Part shown: positions 21,790 through 32,763 of the stretch, piece by piece
Position numbering within the stretch: position 1 is the stretch's first letter
How the letters are laid out: each line of letters begins with the position of its first letter
NCBI GenBank assembly: GCA_024305745.1
Contig: JAHRBS010000010.1
Coordinates: 3,727,501 to 3,791,500, forward strand
Length of the DNA stretch: 64,000 nucleotides
Reading direction: 5' to 3'
Source: Polyporus tsugae
Lineage: Eukaryota; Basidiomycota; Agaricomycetes; Polyporales; Polyporaceae
Notes under the pieces: model-generated
The model's database searches: none
Seen by the model: the letters and a program-made list of their open reading frames with translations, nothing else
Told to the model about the DNA's origin: nothing
Position numbers and translations under genes: made by a program

Positions 21790-23002
21790 CTATTTCCACT
21801 CACGACGAGCTTCCAGCTCCGCCTGGTATTGTGCCCACAACTCTAAAGCCATCTGGTCTCTTCATGCACTTGCTGCCACATTCTCTGTCGCAGCAATGGG
21901 CACTTGAGCACCTGCCAGCTCATGGTCGCCGTGGACATCACCTGCAGGCTCATTGTGAAGTGGAATATGCAGCTAGTCGGAATGGCGAGTGGAATCATGG
22001 GTGCGAAGGAAATTGTGGATAAGTGTGAGTCCAAATGGAATGCAGCATTGGACATTGATTCTATACTTGCAGGGCTCTCGAGCCATCTTGAATTCTCGTT
22101 TGAGGACCCCAAAAATCTGCTCAATAACATTGTGCAATTAAGCATGCCGGAGGTTGAACAGTTCCTCCTTTGTTTGTGGCCTAGTGTAGTCAGAATAAAT
22201 CCCAAATCTATTTGGCAGTCCAATATACATATCATTGATTACCAGCAGCCCACTCTCGAAGATGATATTGTGTGTTCCGGTATGGCATCACCAACTTTGA
22301 GCAACTGCCAAAGCCTGCATCTACCACCTAGTATAACCCCTCCTGAAGAACCAGCCCTCCGAGCGCGACAGCCTCCTCGTACAGCGTGCTGTCTGCGATG
22401 CTTCCCTCCCATCCAACTATCATGAAGACAAAAAAAATATTGAAATCACAGATTGCCAAAATGTTTTGAGTCAAATTCCCCTCCCGATCCCACCACTGAC
22501 CACAAGTGAGCACAGGTGGACGCACAGGTAAATGGCTGCCATCAATGGCTCTGTGGCAGTCTTTGAAGAATGGATAGAGTTTGGGATGGTGACAAATACG
22601 CTCAGGGATGATATTGTTGGGTGGAAGCTTTATGTAGGTGGAAGAAAATGTGGGAGAGAGAAGGGCATTGAGGACTGCGTGCAATGAACTAGGATGAACT
22701 CAGTATTTAGCACTACTGACATTCAAAGCATTAATCATAGCCTATGAATGCACTTACCGGGATATTGTTTCATTGCTTCTCTGAAACTGTTCATCTGCAT
22801 GTCGGACAGAACAGTTTGTGACTGCCTGGTAGAGGAATATAGCAAGCTGTTCGGTTGTATTGATATGCCGCCATGGAGCCAGACCACCGAGATGAACAAG
22901 CTCGTGCTCCAACTGCCAGAAGACACCAGCAGGGGTCCCCAGGCTGTCTTTCATGCGGTCCTGGTGCCCATCAAGCAATTCTTGCACCCATTGGCAGCCC
23001 AA
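21790..23002 (-). pseudogene. PIF/Harbinger DDE transposase, decayed
   Basis: Exon 1 (23002-22758) holds the N-terminal helical domain ending QFQRSNETISR. A 69-nt intron (22757-22689, GTAAGT to CTAG) joins it in frame to LHAVLNALL. Exon 2 contains the first catalytic Asp in RAIDGSHLPV, the second in VVDAGF, and the Glu in NVIEQIFGVLKR, the DDE triad of DDE_Tnp_4 nucleases. The C-terminal tail (RDQMALELWAQYQAELEARRE) is the usual one and stops at 21790. TAG before VVDAGF, TGA after AAGNQ and TAA after NLRHA disrupt the frame, so no full protein is made. Confidence 0.85.
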
Positions 23003-23344
23003 GAGTTTTGAAGTATGATAAGGCTCAGGATTGAGACGATTCTAGGTTTCCTCGATTGCTGCCAGAGCGGTCGCCACGGTCAGTACAGCTGCAATAGCAG
23101 CTGTAGCACATCTACGGCACTCGGTGTGAGCCCTGTGAAGTGGCAGCTGAGCCCTCAGAGATGTTGAGGAGCTTCTCGTGCAAGCCATGAGGTGGGAACA
23201 TCGAGTATAACACCGATTCCAAGCACAACCATTGTTCAATGGCTCAAATTCAAGTTCGAGAGCGCTCGTGTGTAGTACATCCGGTAATCACGGAAACTCC
23301 GTCCTCAAATTTCTTTTCCAAACGGTCGTACAGCACGTGACGTA

Positions 23345-23386
23345 GTACCGGTAACTCTTTTCCGCAACTCTTTGCCGAACAGGCCC
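23345..23386 (-). repeat. Right terminal inverted repeat of the PIF/Harbinger element
   Basis: The reverse complement of the left end; it is followed by TGA at 23387-23389, completing the target duplication. Confidence 0.9.
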
Positions 23387-24070
23387 TGATGCATTCTAGT
23401 GATTCACAGTGAACTCTGCGTCGGATGGCAGGAGATATTTGCTAGGAACTGCCCAGGACCAACAAAAGAGCTGTTGAAGTTTGGAGACACGTCGCATAGA
23501 TGAGGGGAATGATTTATCTCAATGATCTCCAAAGTGTGACAGTTACATAATCCGTACATCGGCTAGTGGGCGCTGCCAGTCCCCAAGAGTTAAGCAGTAG
23601 AGTCGATAGTTCTGTCAAATATGTCGCGCGGGCAATTCCGGATAAGGAAGGGGACACGCAACACGAGAGCGCCCAGCAGAGACAGGTTCAAAGACTGATG
23701 ATTCTGTTCTGAGTACGCTACCGTATCGTCGCCGTAGGATACGGTTCTTATATACTAATGTACCAGGTACCAGATACTAAGCCATCAAGACTATGAGTAA
23801 GGACCGGAAGGATGCACATGGCATAAGGGTACAGGATGAGTGAGCAAAGGGGAAGGCGGTACTGAGAGGTGAGTAAGTATCAGGGGAGATATTGGGTGAT
23901 GGATAGATGGAGCAATGTCGTAGAGTCCGAGCGAGGGAAGCCGAGCGCGGGGCGCTACATTTCCATTTCGGTCAATCCCTGTGGCGCGTCGGGCGTTCAT
24001 GCCAAGCGTTCGCCGCTTCTGCACAGTTGCCATCTGCTCAGCATCTGCTATCTCTTCCCCTCGCCCTCCA
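23387..24070. other. Intergenic region upstream of the NFKBIL1-like gene
   Basis: No gene is recognised. The last 150 bases or so should hold the promoter and 5' UTR of the gene at 24071; the same frame is open upstream to an ATG at 23981, so a longer N-terminus is possible. Confidence 0.4.
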
Positions 24071-25193
24071 ATGCCTCCCAGTAAACTACGAATGAAGCGA
24101 ACACCGACAGAAGAAGCGGAACATCAACGACGGAAGGCTAGGAAAGCTGCCCGCAAGGCAACCAAACCGAAGCGTCATCGAGACGGCGGCGACCACGACC
24201 ACGAACGATACCCCCATAGACGCAAACGGCAGCGCGCCGATGGCCAAGAACCCTTGGACGATGCGGACGACAGCGACGACGAGTATGGACCCCAACCAGC
24301 GCCCTCGACGTCTGCGAGCCACCGCGCCCATAAGCCGGACTACGACTATATCCAGGCGCAAATAGAGGAGGAGCGGTTCCGGGACAAGCTGTGGAGCGCA
24401 ATGGGCGACGACGAGCGGCTGGACTCTGTGGAATCATCGTTAAACTCCTACGCACACGTCCCGCGACGGTGGAGAGGGGGTGGGATGGACAGGATGGACG
24501 ACGAGCTGGATGTCGACCCGCGATACATGCAGGACGAGGACTATGCGGAGTGGATACGGGCGGGGATGTGGAGGTGAGTGCTGTCATGTTCTCTTTTGGC
24601 CTTTGAACTGAGGGATACGTCGTTGCAGGAAGAAGCATGCGGCTGAGCATGAGGAGCAGATGCGCAAGCAGGCGGAGTATAACGCGCGTAAGGCGAGAGA
24701 GAAGGCGAGCAAGGAAGAGACAAAACGACTGGAGCGTGCGGAAGAGGAAGATCGGACGAAACGGAGACGGGCGCGAGAGCGGTTGCGAGCTGTCGAAGCG
24801 CGAGGGCTGTATGAGACACGGTGGAAGGCCCTCCTCGCACCCAGCATCCCCACGTCGTCCAACGAGCGTACACTCGGGCTTGCAGATATTCCCTGGCCTG
24901 TATACCACCCGCACCTCGACAACCGCCACGCTTCGTCCTCCCCCTCCATCGACGAATTCACGGTCGACGCTCTCTCCACCTTCCTCCTCCCGTCTGCCGA
25001 AGACGATCGGGATCCAGATGCATTGAAGAAGGAGCGTCGTGAGAGGCTGCGGGATGCAATGCTCCGATATCACCCGGACAAATTTGAAGGTCGGGTTATG
25101 CCTCGGGTTCGGGCTGACGAGAGGGACTTCGTGCGAGAGGCCGTTGGAGTTGTAGCGCGGACGCTCAACACACTCATGGCGCAGACAAAGTAG
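24071..25193 (+). CDS. NFKBIL1-like protein with a C-terminal J-like motif
   Basis: Two exons (24071-24573 and 24629-25193) joined across a 55-nt intron (GTGAGT to TTGCAG) give 355 residues. The N-terminal third is basic (KARKAARKATKPKRHR), then comes an acidic stretch, a long charged coiled coil rich in Lys/Arg/Glu, and a C-terminal segment with RRERLRDAMLRYHPDKFEGR; HPDK lies at about residues 316-319. This layout fits the fungal relatives of NF-kappa-B inhibitor-like protein 1, nuclear proteins linked to RNA processing in animals; the fungal role is not established. ATG 24071 was chosen because the family core follows soon after it. The frame carries no defect. Confidence 0.75.
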
Positions 25194-26818
25194 ATGAGCA
25201 GCGCCATGGATTGGGAATAGGTACGCGTTTCCGATTGTTGATAAGACCACCCAGTATTACGGTACGAATGCAATCCGCATAGATGTATTACTAGATGCTT
25301 ATCAATGGACGTCGGATTCTCACTGGTCTCGGTTTCCCACCCACCACATTATCGTGTGCGCAAGAAGCTCGCTCAAGCTTGGCGAGTCTGAAAAATACCC
25401 CCTGGTGGTCGAATTTCACTTGCGACACCTTAGCTAGGCCTCTCGTTCGAGAACATTTTTCATTGACACCGAATGTCTAACATATGGAACATCAACATAT
25501 GTCATCGGTGAGTCCTATTTTGTTGGTATGTGTTATGGTACAAGTAACCCTCCATAGTTCACGAGTACGTCCATCTTCCTATTGCGATGTTCACCCACTC
25601 GTGAGTCCCATCATGCTCCCTTCATCTGGTCGTCGTGTAGGCATTCATACTTGCTTTCGCTTGCTTGCCATACATCAGCGCCGTTAAGTGGCCAGTATGC
25701 CCAAGTTGTCGCCAGTGTTGCAGCCCGCATTTTCAAGTGGACTTTGTCATCTGTGGAGCTGGCGGCCCCAGCGCACGGCCGTCCGCTTGAGCCCGACCGT
25801 AAGTACCCGAGTATCCTGGACTAATTGTAAGTACGTCGGTACGCTGACCTGCGGTATGTCTTGCCCTCCACCTTGAAATTGCAGGCGTGTCGGAGGCCAC
25901 CAATTCACCCACCGCTAGCTCGCTTTTATTGGCAGGCAATCTGTGGAAGAGTGTTCTGGTTCTGACACTGCCAATCGGCCCTTCCGATTCTCCCCGGGCA
26001 TGAAGATCTTGCACAACCATTCCACAACCATCGATACAGAAGCATCGCCACTGCAGTTCACTCGATCATCGTCGCTGGTTTTGGTTTCCGTCCAGGAAAA
26101 GACGGTTCCGCGAGACCGTAGGGTACCCATACCGATTGTTATCATCCCGTGGGGAAGATGTTCACCGTGGAGCAGAACTCCGGGCTGCTCTTGCGCCCCG
26201 CGGCACGTCGCCGTGGTAGAAGGAAAGTGGGACACAAGGTGCAGAAGGCCCGTCGCTCGCGTCGAGGTAAGCGTGTTTTCCCTCCGTCGTGTCTCCTCTC
26301 CGATCATCCACATCCGAACGCGCTAGCTCGCGTAGTTGACTCACATGCGTTGGCAACAGCTCTTCAAGTGCTAACTTCATCGGTCGTCCCGCCGCCCGCG
26401 GTGTCCTCCCCTCTCCATCGACATCCCCTCCGTGATTAACGTCCGCACGGCCACAACAGATCGCCCGCAAAAAAAACACGGAAGGTGACAAGGACGAGGA
26501 CGTTGACGGGGCGCGCCTTTGGCGCGTCTTCCCCTCGCCTACCGCGCAGTATTACGAGCGAGCTCCGCGTCCGGAAAGGAGGTCGCCGTAGACTGATATC
26601 ATTCCACCACGAAGTTCACCACCCCAAGTAGGAACCTACGCCGATGTTACGTGATAATTTTATACATTTCATAGTACATTTCAGGTTGTCCTTGACACGT
26701 ACATATTCCGGTACCAGGGTAATATAAGCACTGTCCAAAAGCCGAAAAAGCCGAAAACAGAGGTATCGTAAGGATGGAAACATTATTGGTGTAGCACCGT
26801 CACGACTCTATCTCTATC
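25194..26818. other. Gene-poor stretch
   Basis: Only short frames of no recognisable family occur on either strand, with scattered splice-like sites. This may contain decayed coding fragments. The right end serves as the 3' flank of the minus-strand F-box/WD40 gene that stops at 26819. Confidence 0.35.
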
Positions 26819-29242
26819 CTATGGGCGCTCTTCCGCGGGAACGAGATCGCGCATGCGACGAAAGAATACCGTCCCTTTGTCAGTTCCCCAGCACAGAACC
26901 CTCCCATCAGGCGAGATCGCAACATGAGTCACTGGCCATTTGCCCTCGGAGAGCTTTGCGGTGCACGACCAATCAGTCGTCCTCCACAAGCACACCTGCC
27001 CGTCCCTGGCTCCTGATGCGATGTATCGTCCGCATGGCGAAAAACATGCATTGTGGAAAGGTGAGTCAGGGCCGTAACCGGGGTTAGGTGCGTCTGACAA
27101 GGACGCGAGCAAGGCTCCACTGGAAGTGTCCCAAACTTTCACCCCACCAGAGTCATCGTCCATCAAGGGGTCTTCATACAGACGCGCCACCACCATGGAC
27201 GAATGTGACAGCAACATCTTGCCATCTCCTGAAAAAGCCACTGCGTCTATCTGTCTTGTTGCCTGCTCTTGCAGAACGAGGAGCTCTTCTCCGGTTTCCG
27301 CATCCCAGACACGGATTGTTGAATCGTCAGACCCGGTGGCGACGCGCGTGCACCCGCGGTCGAATGCAGCTGCTCGAACCGAATCGATGTGACCCTGGAG
27401 CGACCTGTGCAGCTTGCCCGACTCAACGTTCCAGATCCTGCAGTTGTTCAAGTCCCCAAAACAATCCGCAGTAACGACCCAACGCCCATCGGCAGAGAAA
27501 GCTAGCAGACGGTCACCCTTCCAGGCGGCATGGAAGTGTAGATGGTGGAATGTGGTCGTTTCCCAGATGTGTACGGTGCCATCGCCAGGCTGGGGTCCGG
27601 CCGCTATCCAAGTCCCGTCGGGGGACCATGCACAGCAGTGGATGCCAAAACCGGGGACAGAGTCACCGCGATCTTCTGCCATGAGTGATCTAACCTTCCG
27701 CGCATCGTGATGAAGGTCCCAGACCGTGGCCCCCTCAGCGCCCCTAGCAGCCGCCTCGCGGCTGGCCGACATGATATATCGGCTGTCGGGGGAGAACGCG
27801 AGCGAGTCCACCCCCGTGTCCTCCGCGAACCATTCCTGGGAGATGCATCTGCTTTCTAAATCCCAGATAATGATGGTGCCGTCGCGCGACCCAGTCGCGG
27901 CCCATCTACTGTCGGCAGATATAACCATTGAAGTCTGTATCTGGTCGTCATGCCCGGCTTGCCCTGCTGAATGGTTTATTAGCGTTAATGGGCTTCCACC
28001 AGTGGAGTTGAAGTAGTATTATTCACATGATTCGCATGATTCAGCTTTGATTGTCAGCGCGCGACGTTCCGCCAACGCTGGAAAGAACTTTCCGAGCATA
28101 CGCGTCCACGAATGATAACGGCGGATGTTGAGAGGAAAGAGAAGGTGGGGAGAAAAGCGTATGTTTGATTGGGGGAAAGTAAGGAGCACCTTCTCCAACT
28201 CGGCACACAGCCCGGAAAGAGGGGGTAGCGAGTCGACCAGAAGATCTCGGAATGCGTGTGAAAAACTGATGTCCACGGTGACTTCTCGTAGCTTTTCTGG
28301 ACGGAAGTCGTTTAAGATCCTGATAGTTTGGATGAAGGAATCATTGCCGACGAGTCTGGGATCCCGGCCGCCGATATGGAGGTCCAACCGCCACGTGAAT
28401 GAGCTCAAATGCACCCAATCCGACATTGGTGATGTGTGTAGTAGCAATGTTTCGACTATCGTTAGCAGATGCCGGAATGAGATCAGCTCACAACTTGGAT
28501 AGTAGAAACCAACAATACACACAGAGTTCATAACTTTCGGAGAAAACCTTTAATTCCAGCCTCGTAAGGGTGTGCTTAACTACTTCAGGAATGAATATAT
28601 CGTTCATGAATGAAATCTAATGATTGAGAATTCAAAAGTTGGGCCAACGATGATGAGATATCCACTCACAGTCAATGTGTCCAAATGGAGCCGCTCAGAT
28701 AGACGTCGTTTGATTAGGTCCTGATGTACGCTATCCTTCCGGATAATCAGGTCGTTGCACGAGAGAGACCTGAGCCTGGGAAATGCCAGAAGGATTCCCG
28801 AAAACGCGGAAAGCGAAGTGAACCGTATCTCCGACAAGGATAACGTCTGAATATATTCCCCGAACAGACTGCAGTACTTCAGCGTCGATGGATGGAGAGT
28901 GAGAGGACGGTGGAAGAACTCGCGAGAGCCGAAGCTGGATGGGAATTCAATCTCGGAGAGATTGGGGAGCGTTCGAAGCAGCGGATGGGGAGAGAATTCG
29001 GAAGCCGGTATCGAGACCGACCGGATACACCGTTGGAGGTGAGGCCTTGCCTGGAGGATGGCGTATAGGGCAAAAATCTGGTCCCGATTCTTGAACTGGA
29101 CACGGCAGAGGAGGAGAATAGTGCTGCGGGGACGAAGCTGGCGACAAGTGAGGGTGAAGCTGTATAGGGTGACAGTGCTGTGGGCAGAGTGGTCGATGAC
29201 CCTCTCGATGACCTCCCAGGGGAGCACAAGAGACTGAGACAT
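26819..29242 (-). CDS. F-box-like/WD40 fusion protein, copy 1
   Basis: Four exons on the minus strand (29242-28670, 28616-28523, 28455-28027, 27963-26819) splice to 746 residues with intron phases 0, 1, 1. Residues 1-50 carry an F-box-like motif (LPWEVIERVIDHS ... FTLTCRQLRPRS). A helical/LRR-like region follows (LSEIEF, LRSLSC). From about residue 375 to the end there are eight WD40 blades, with motifs such as GTIIIWD, TVHIWE, STIRVWD and GGVKVWD. The third intron must use GTGAAT at 28026; reading through it meets TAA at once. F-box proteins bring substrates to SCF ubiquitin ligases, and the propeller would be the substrate reader; this role is inferred. A decayed SPT3 copy lies upstream. 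Confidence 0.8.
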
Positions 29243-30179
29243 GGCGGGTGGGTTAGAAGGAGGGCGACAGGGTGAAACGACGAGCCTGGCAGAGGGCAAG
29301 GTCGTGAAAGCGCTGTGTTCCTCGGTCTCAGCGTACGTGTTGTTATCTGTCGGCACAGGGTTCATCGCGGAAACCACGTTGTGGACAAGGATCCCATTTC
29401 GCCCACTGACATGAGTACAGCTTGTGGACGCTTTGATCGGCACCGCAATTAAAAATGACTTTAGAGTCTCTTCCTCTGAGATGCAGGTTGCCAGCGTTCA
29501 AACGTTCATCTTTGTAGAAGCACTCCGTTGTATTGAGCACGCCATCAACCGTGACGCATGGCCGCCTCTGTATTATCGTACATGAACCCTCCACGAGCAA
29601 CCAGAACCTAAATATCCTCGTATATACAAACCTAATTACTGCTTCGACATCCGCGCGAGGTAGATACTCTCTACCCGGCTCGAAGGAATATTCCCCTTGC
29701 GCTCCGGGACCTCCATATCGCCCCCACACAGCGCGCTCCCACTCCAGGGCGCCCGCCCGCCCACGTTGTCTGTAAAATTGGACCATTCCCTGAAGGCAGC
29801 AAACGCAACACCACTCTGACGGAGCAAAGCACTGTCCTAGCGCACTGTGCAGACATGACACTCAGTTTCCGCATCTGCACCGGTGTCTGTGATCGCTGCC
29901 TCGAGGACGGGCCAGAGAATCGACGGCACATGAGTGGTGCATGCATGCGAGGGTCCGCAGGAGTGAGTTATCTGCCGCGCGCATCAGCATCGCTCGAAGA
30001 AAAAAAACACTGCCGCAGGTGGGGACTCACCAAATGGAACATGCCTGAGATGCAGTCGCACTCCAGCCCGAGGCACCGATGTGGATGCAAGCGGATAAGC
30101 AGGACAGGAAACATACATACACATATAGAGCACGACGGCATGAGAGGCATCCATGCCCGATAGCAGGTACAACACGCAA
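29243..30179. other. Upstream region of copy 1, with an insertion relative to copy 2
   Basis: The bases just upstream of ATG 29242 (to about 29440) match those upstream of copy 2 (41995-42190), so the promoter was duplicated too. About 29440-30150 has no counterpart at copy 2, where the SPT3 relic follows directly. A minus-strand frame at 29861-29343 (172 residues) shows no recognisable domain. Confidence 0.45.
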
Positions 30180-31640
30180 GATGAGACTGATAGCAGTCCG
30201 GATCAGGCCACTACAGTCGTTCCGCATGCCCGCCGACCACAGCTACGCCTGGTCGCCCTGCATCCTATTGAACGCGTCGTAGATATGTTCCGGGTTGCAC
30301 TACGGTCCTCGCCCCACGTGGCTGTGCACCCACAAGCAGAGCCTGGTCCGCGTCGTGCTCCGTCGGCTGTATGCGCTTCGCATCAGCGCCATCCCCAAGC
30401 CTGAGGGACGCCTTGCACTTCCAGAGCACGGGGACTCGTAGGGCGTACCACGCATATACGCCTTTGCGACCAACTCCTTCACCTGGAGGCCGGCAATCTT
30501 TAACGCGCGGGGTGCACCTCGAACGCGGAGAAGCCGACGGTGTCGTCGCCAGTCTTCAAGTGGAGTGAGCTGGGGAGTTCGACTTTGAAGTGTTTCACTT
30601 TGCCGTATGGGAACGACGCCTGGCGGCAGACGGAGTAGTGTTCGTATTGCTCGCGTACCATCTGCGGGTCACATCATCCGTGTCCTGTGAGGCGGGGTAG
30701 AAGAGTGAGATATATGGCAAGGGGAGCCGTGAACAAAAGGGTGGAAACGGATATCCGGAGGGTTCAGCCACGTCCCTCTGCCGCCGATTGCCGCGGTTTG
30801 CGTCTCAGCCTCGTCCGCGATCCACCATTTCGGTCCGCTTGTGTGAACTTCGTTCTCCTCCTCAGTAACGATTGGCGCTAAAGCACAAATAATGACAACT
30901 TAGATATTGCGGTATGGCACCGTCCAAGAGCAGACGAATCCATGAGGCTGGTTTGTGCCCTACGCTGCGTCTGTAATGCAGCCGATGAAGGCACTGGACG
31001 TGAAACTACGTCGACCACAAGAATGGAGGTCCGGTAGCACGTGAAGGATCGACGTTCACCACTTTCGTGTGGCTGATTAACGAAGGGGGGCTGAACGTGC
31101 TGTCGCCAGTCGATGGGCCGGAACTCAACCGATTCCCGACACCTCGAGAAATACTCGGAGAAGAGGAGGACATACCTCGAGCTGCAGACCTCGTGGACTG
31201 TTCTCCCTAGATCTTCCAAGGTAACTTTCTCGTAATCTTCTGCGCCTGAGCGGTTAGCTAGTCTGCACACTTCTTTGGAAACAAACACTACGGTTAGGCT
31301 CACGACAAGGGGGAACCGGTGAGCCACGTACCATCCGCGTGATCCTCCAGAGTCCAGTAGCTCAACCTCAACACCTCCGCGGCCTCCTTCGCATGCTTCC
31401 TGACGTCTTTCTACCGTAGATGTGTCCGTAAAGCTGGCCTTGGCTTGATCGTGCCGGACGAGGAAGATCAGATAGTAGGTGTGTGACGGACGTCCGCGAG
31501 CTTGAAAGATGTACGACATTCATTCAGCCACGAGCACTCGCGAGCACCCTATGCATTACACTCACCAGCTCAATAAGCCGACTCCAGACCAACTCCAGAC
31601 GATATCTGTTCTAGACGGGGTTGAAACTTGACCGTCTCCG
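30180..31640 (-). pseudogene. SPT3 pseudogene 1 (SAGA histone-fold subunit relic)
   Basis: On the minus strand fragments appear in SPT3 order: a histone-fold end (LIELV followed by GTGAGT near 31567), the stretch YLIFLVRHDQAK (intact proteins read LIFLIRHDRAK) near 31460, VEVELLDSGG near 31360, then REQYEHYSVCRQASF with DDTVGFSAFEVH near 30660-30510, and a C-terminal HIYDAFNRMQGDQA near 30290. Stops and frameshifts separate the pieces, so no protein is made. In yeast Spt3 helps SAGA place TBP at promoters; an intact gene is presumably elsewhere in this genome. Confidence 0.7.
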
Positions 31641-32229
31641 GGGAAGTTGTCCTTTCGCAGGAGGTGCGGCATGCGGCATGTGTGACGGACATGTTTCGTC
31701 ACGGCGTGACGTTATGTCACGCAAGCTCTACTGCGAACGCCGAACATCCATCCATCGCACTCTGACTCTGAGTCTCCGCCAACTCATCAGCCATAGTTCT
31801 CAGGCTCAGAAGCAGTAGCAGCATTGCACCAGCATTGCCTCGACGACGAATCAAGGGCCTTCAGCACAATCCTAGTCACCACACTGCAGCGCCATCTCGA
31901 AGTTCTCGCTTCGCCTCTCCTTGGCACTCGATTCTCTCTCTGCTGATGCTGACGACAACGCCCGCCAACACGCACTAAGGTCAAAGCTGAGGCAAGGAAC
32001 GATGAGGCGGACGAATCGGAACCAAAGACACGATAGTACTCCGGCGGAGAGGCGAACCGGCTGAAGTAGGAGTCCGTCGCCAAGTTCAAGGTGTGCATGA
32101 AGGCGTTTGGATACTCCGTGTCCCGAGTCCTCCTGCACCGGAGCTGTCTCTTATGTAAACTTGGGGAATCCGCCAAGTTAGTCTGCCAAGTGTTGATCCG
32201 ACCAACCTAGAAATTACCTGACCTTTACA

Positions 32230-32520
32230 CCTAGCGCACCCTGGCAAGAGACACGCTTCATCCTCCCCCGGCGTCGACGACTTCACTGTCGACGGCGTCC
32301 ACCTTCCTCCTTGCCCCTGCCCAAGCCGATCAGGATCCAGATGCGTTGGAAAAGGAGTTTCGTGAGAGGCTACGGGAGGTAATGCTCCGATTTCATCCTG
32401 AGAAATTCGTGGGTCGGGTTCTGTCTCGGGTGTGGGCTGAAGAGAGGGAACCTGTGCGAGGGGTTGTTGCTGTCGTGGCACAGGCGCTCGACACCTCGGC
32501 GGCGCAGAAGCAAACGAGTA
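32230..32520 (+). pseudogene. Duplicated 3' fragment of the NFKBIL1-like gene
   Basis: This stretch matches the last 300 or so bases of the gene at 24071-25193. It begins with a shifted frame encoding HASSSPG-DDFTVDG, then reads DPDALEKEFRERLREVMLRFHPEKF, GRVLSRVWAEEREPV and AQALD. The HPDK of the parent is HPEK here, and the 5' two thirds are missing. It lies about 7 kb from the parent in the same orientation. Confidence 0.8.
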
Positions 32521-32763
32521 GCTTTCAAGGTCGAGAATCAGTACGCATTTCCGGTTCCAAGCATCCCGTCAGAATGCTAACGCATATGCTTATCAAAAGA
32601 CCCCGGATTGCTATTCGTCCGTTGATTCGTTGATTCCGCGCATATAATGTGTTGTGCACAAGAAAGCGTGCCCAAGGCTGGAGCCTCGAAGAGTTGGTGT
32701 CTCGGCTCTCTCGACGGGAGTCAAGACTCCATCGCCTACCCCCCTCAGCGAAGGACAAACATC

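Larger units (their letters stand above)
20195..23386. mobile_element. PIF/Harbinger DNA transposon, complete ends, decayed genes
   Basis: The 3192-bp element begins GGGCCTGTTC and ends GAACAGGCCC. Its ends are 42-bp inverted repeats matching at 40 positions. TGA stands on both sides as a 3-bp target duplication, the length this superfamily makes. Inside are a plus-strand Myb/SANT-like gene and a minus-strand DDE transposase gene, transcribed toward each other, which is the two-gene plan of PIF/Harbinger. Both contain stops, so the copy is not autonomous. Confidence 0.92.

Noticed and set aside
24138..25250. A 370-residue minus-strand frame opposite the NFKBIL1-like gene
   Set aside because: It is the antisense shadow of a GC-rich coding region, with no domain and no match to splice sites of its own.
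25943..26439. Basic frame with RRRGRRKVGHKVQKARRSRRG as a histone or ribosomal protein
   Set aside because: No histone or ribosomal family motif is present and the overlapping frames are short; it looks like chance in GC-rich sequence.
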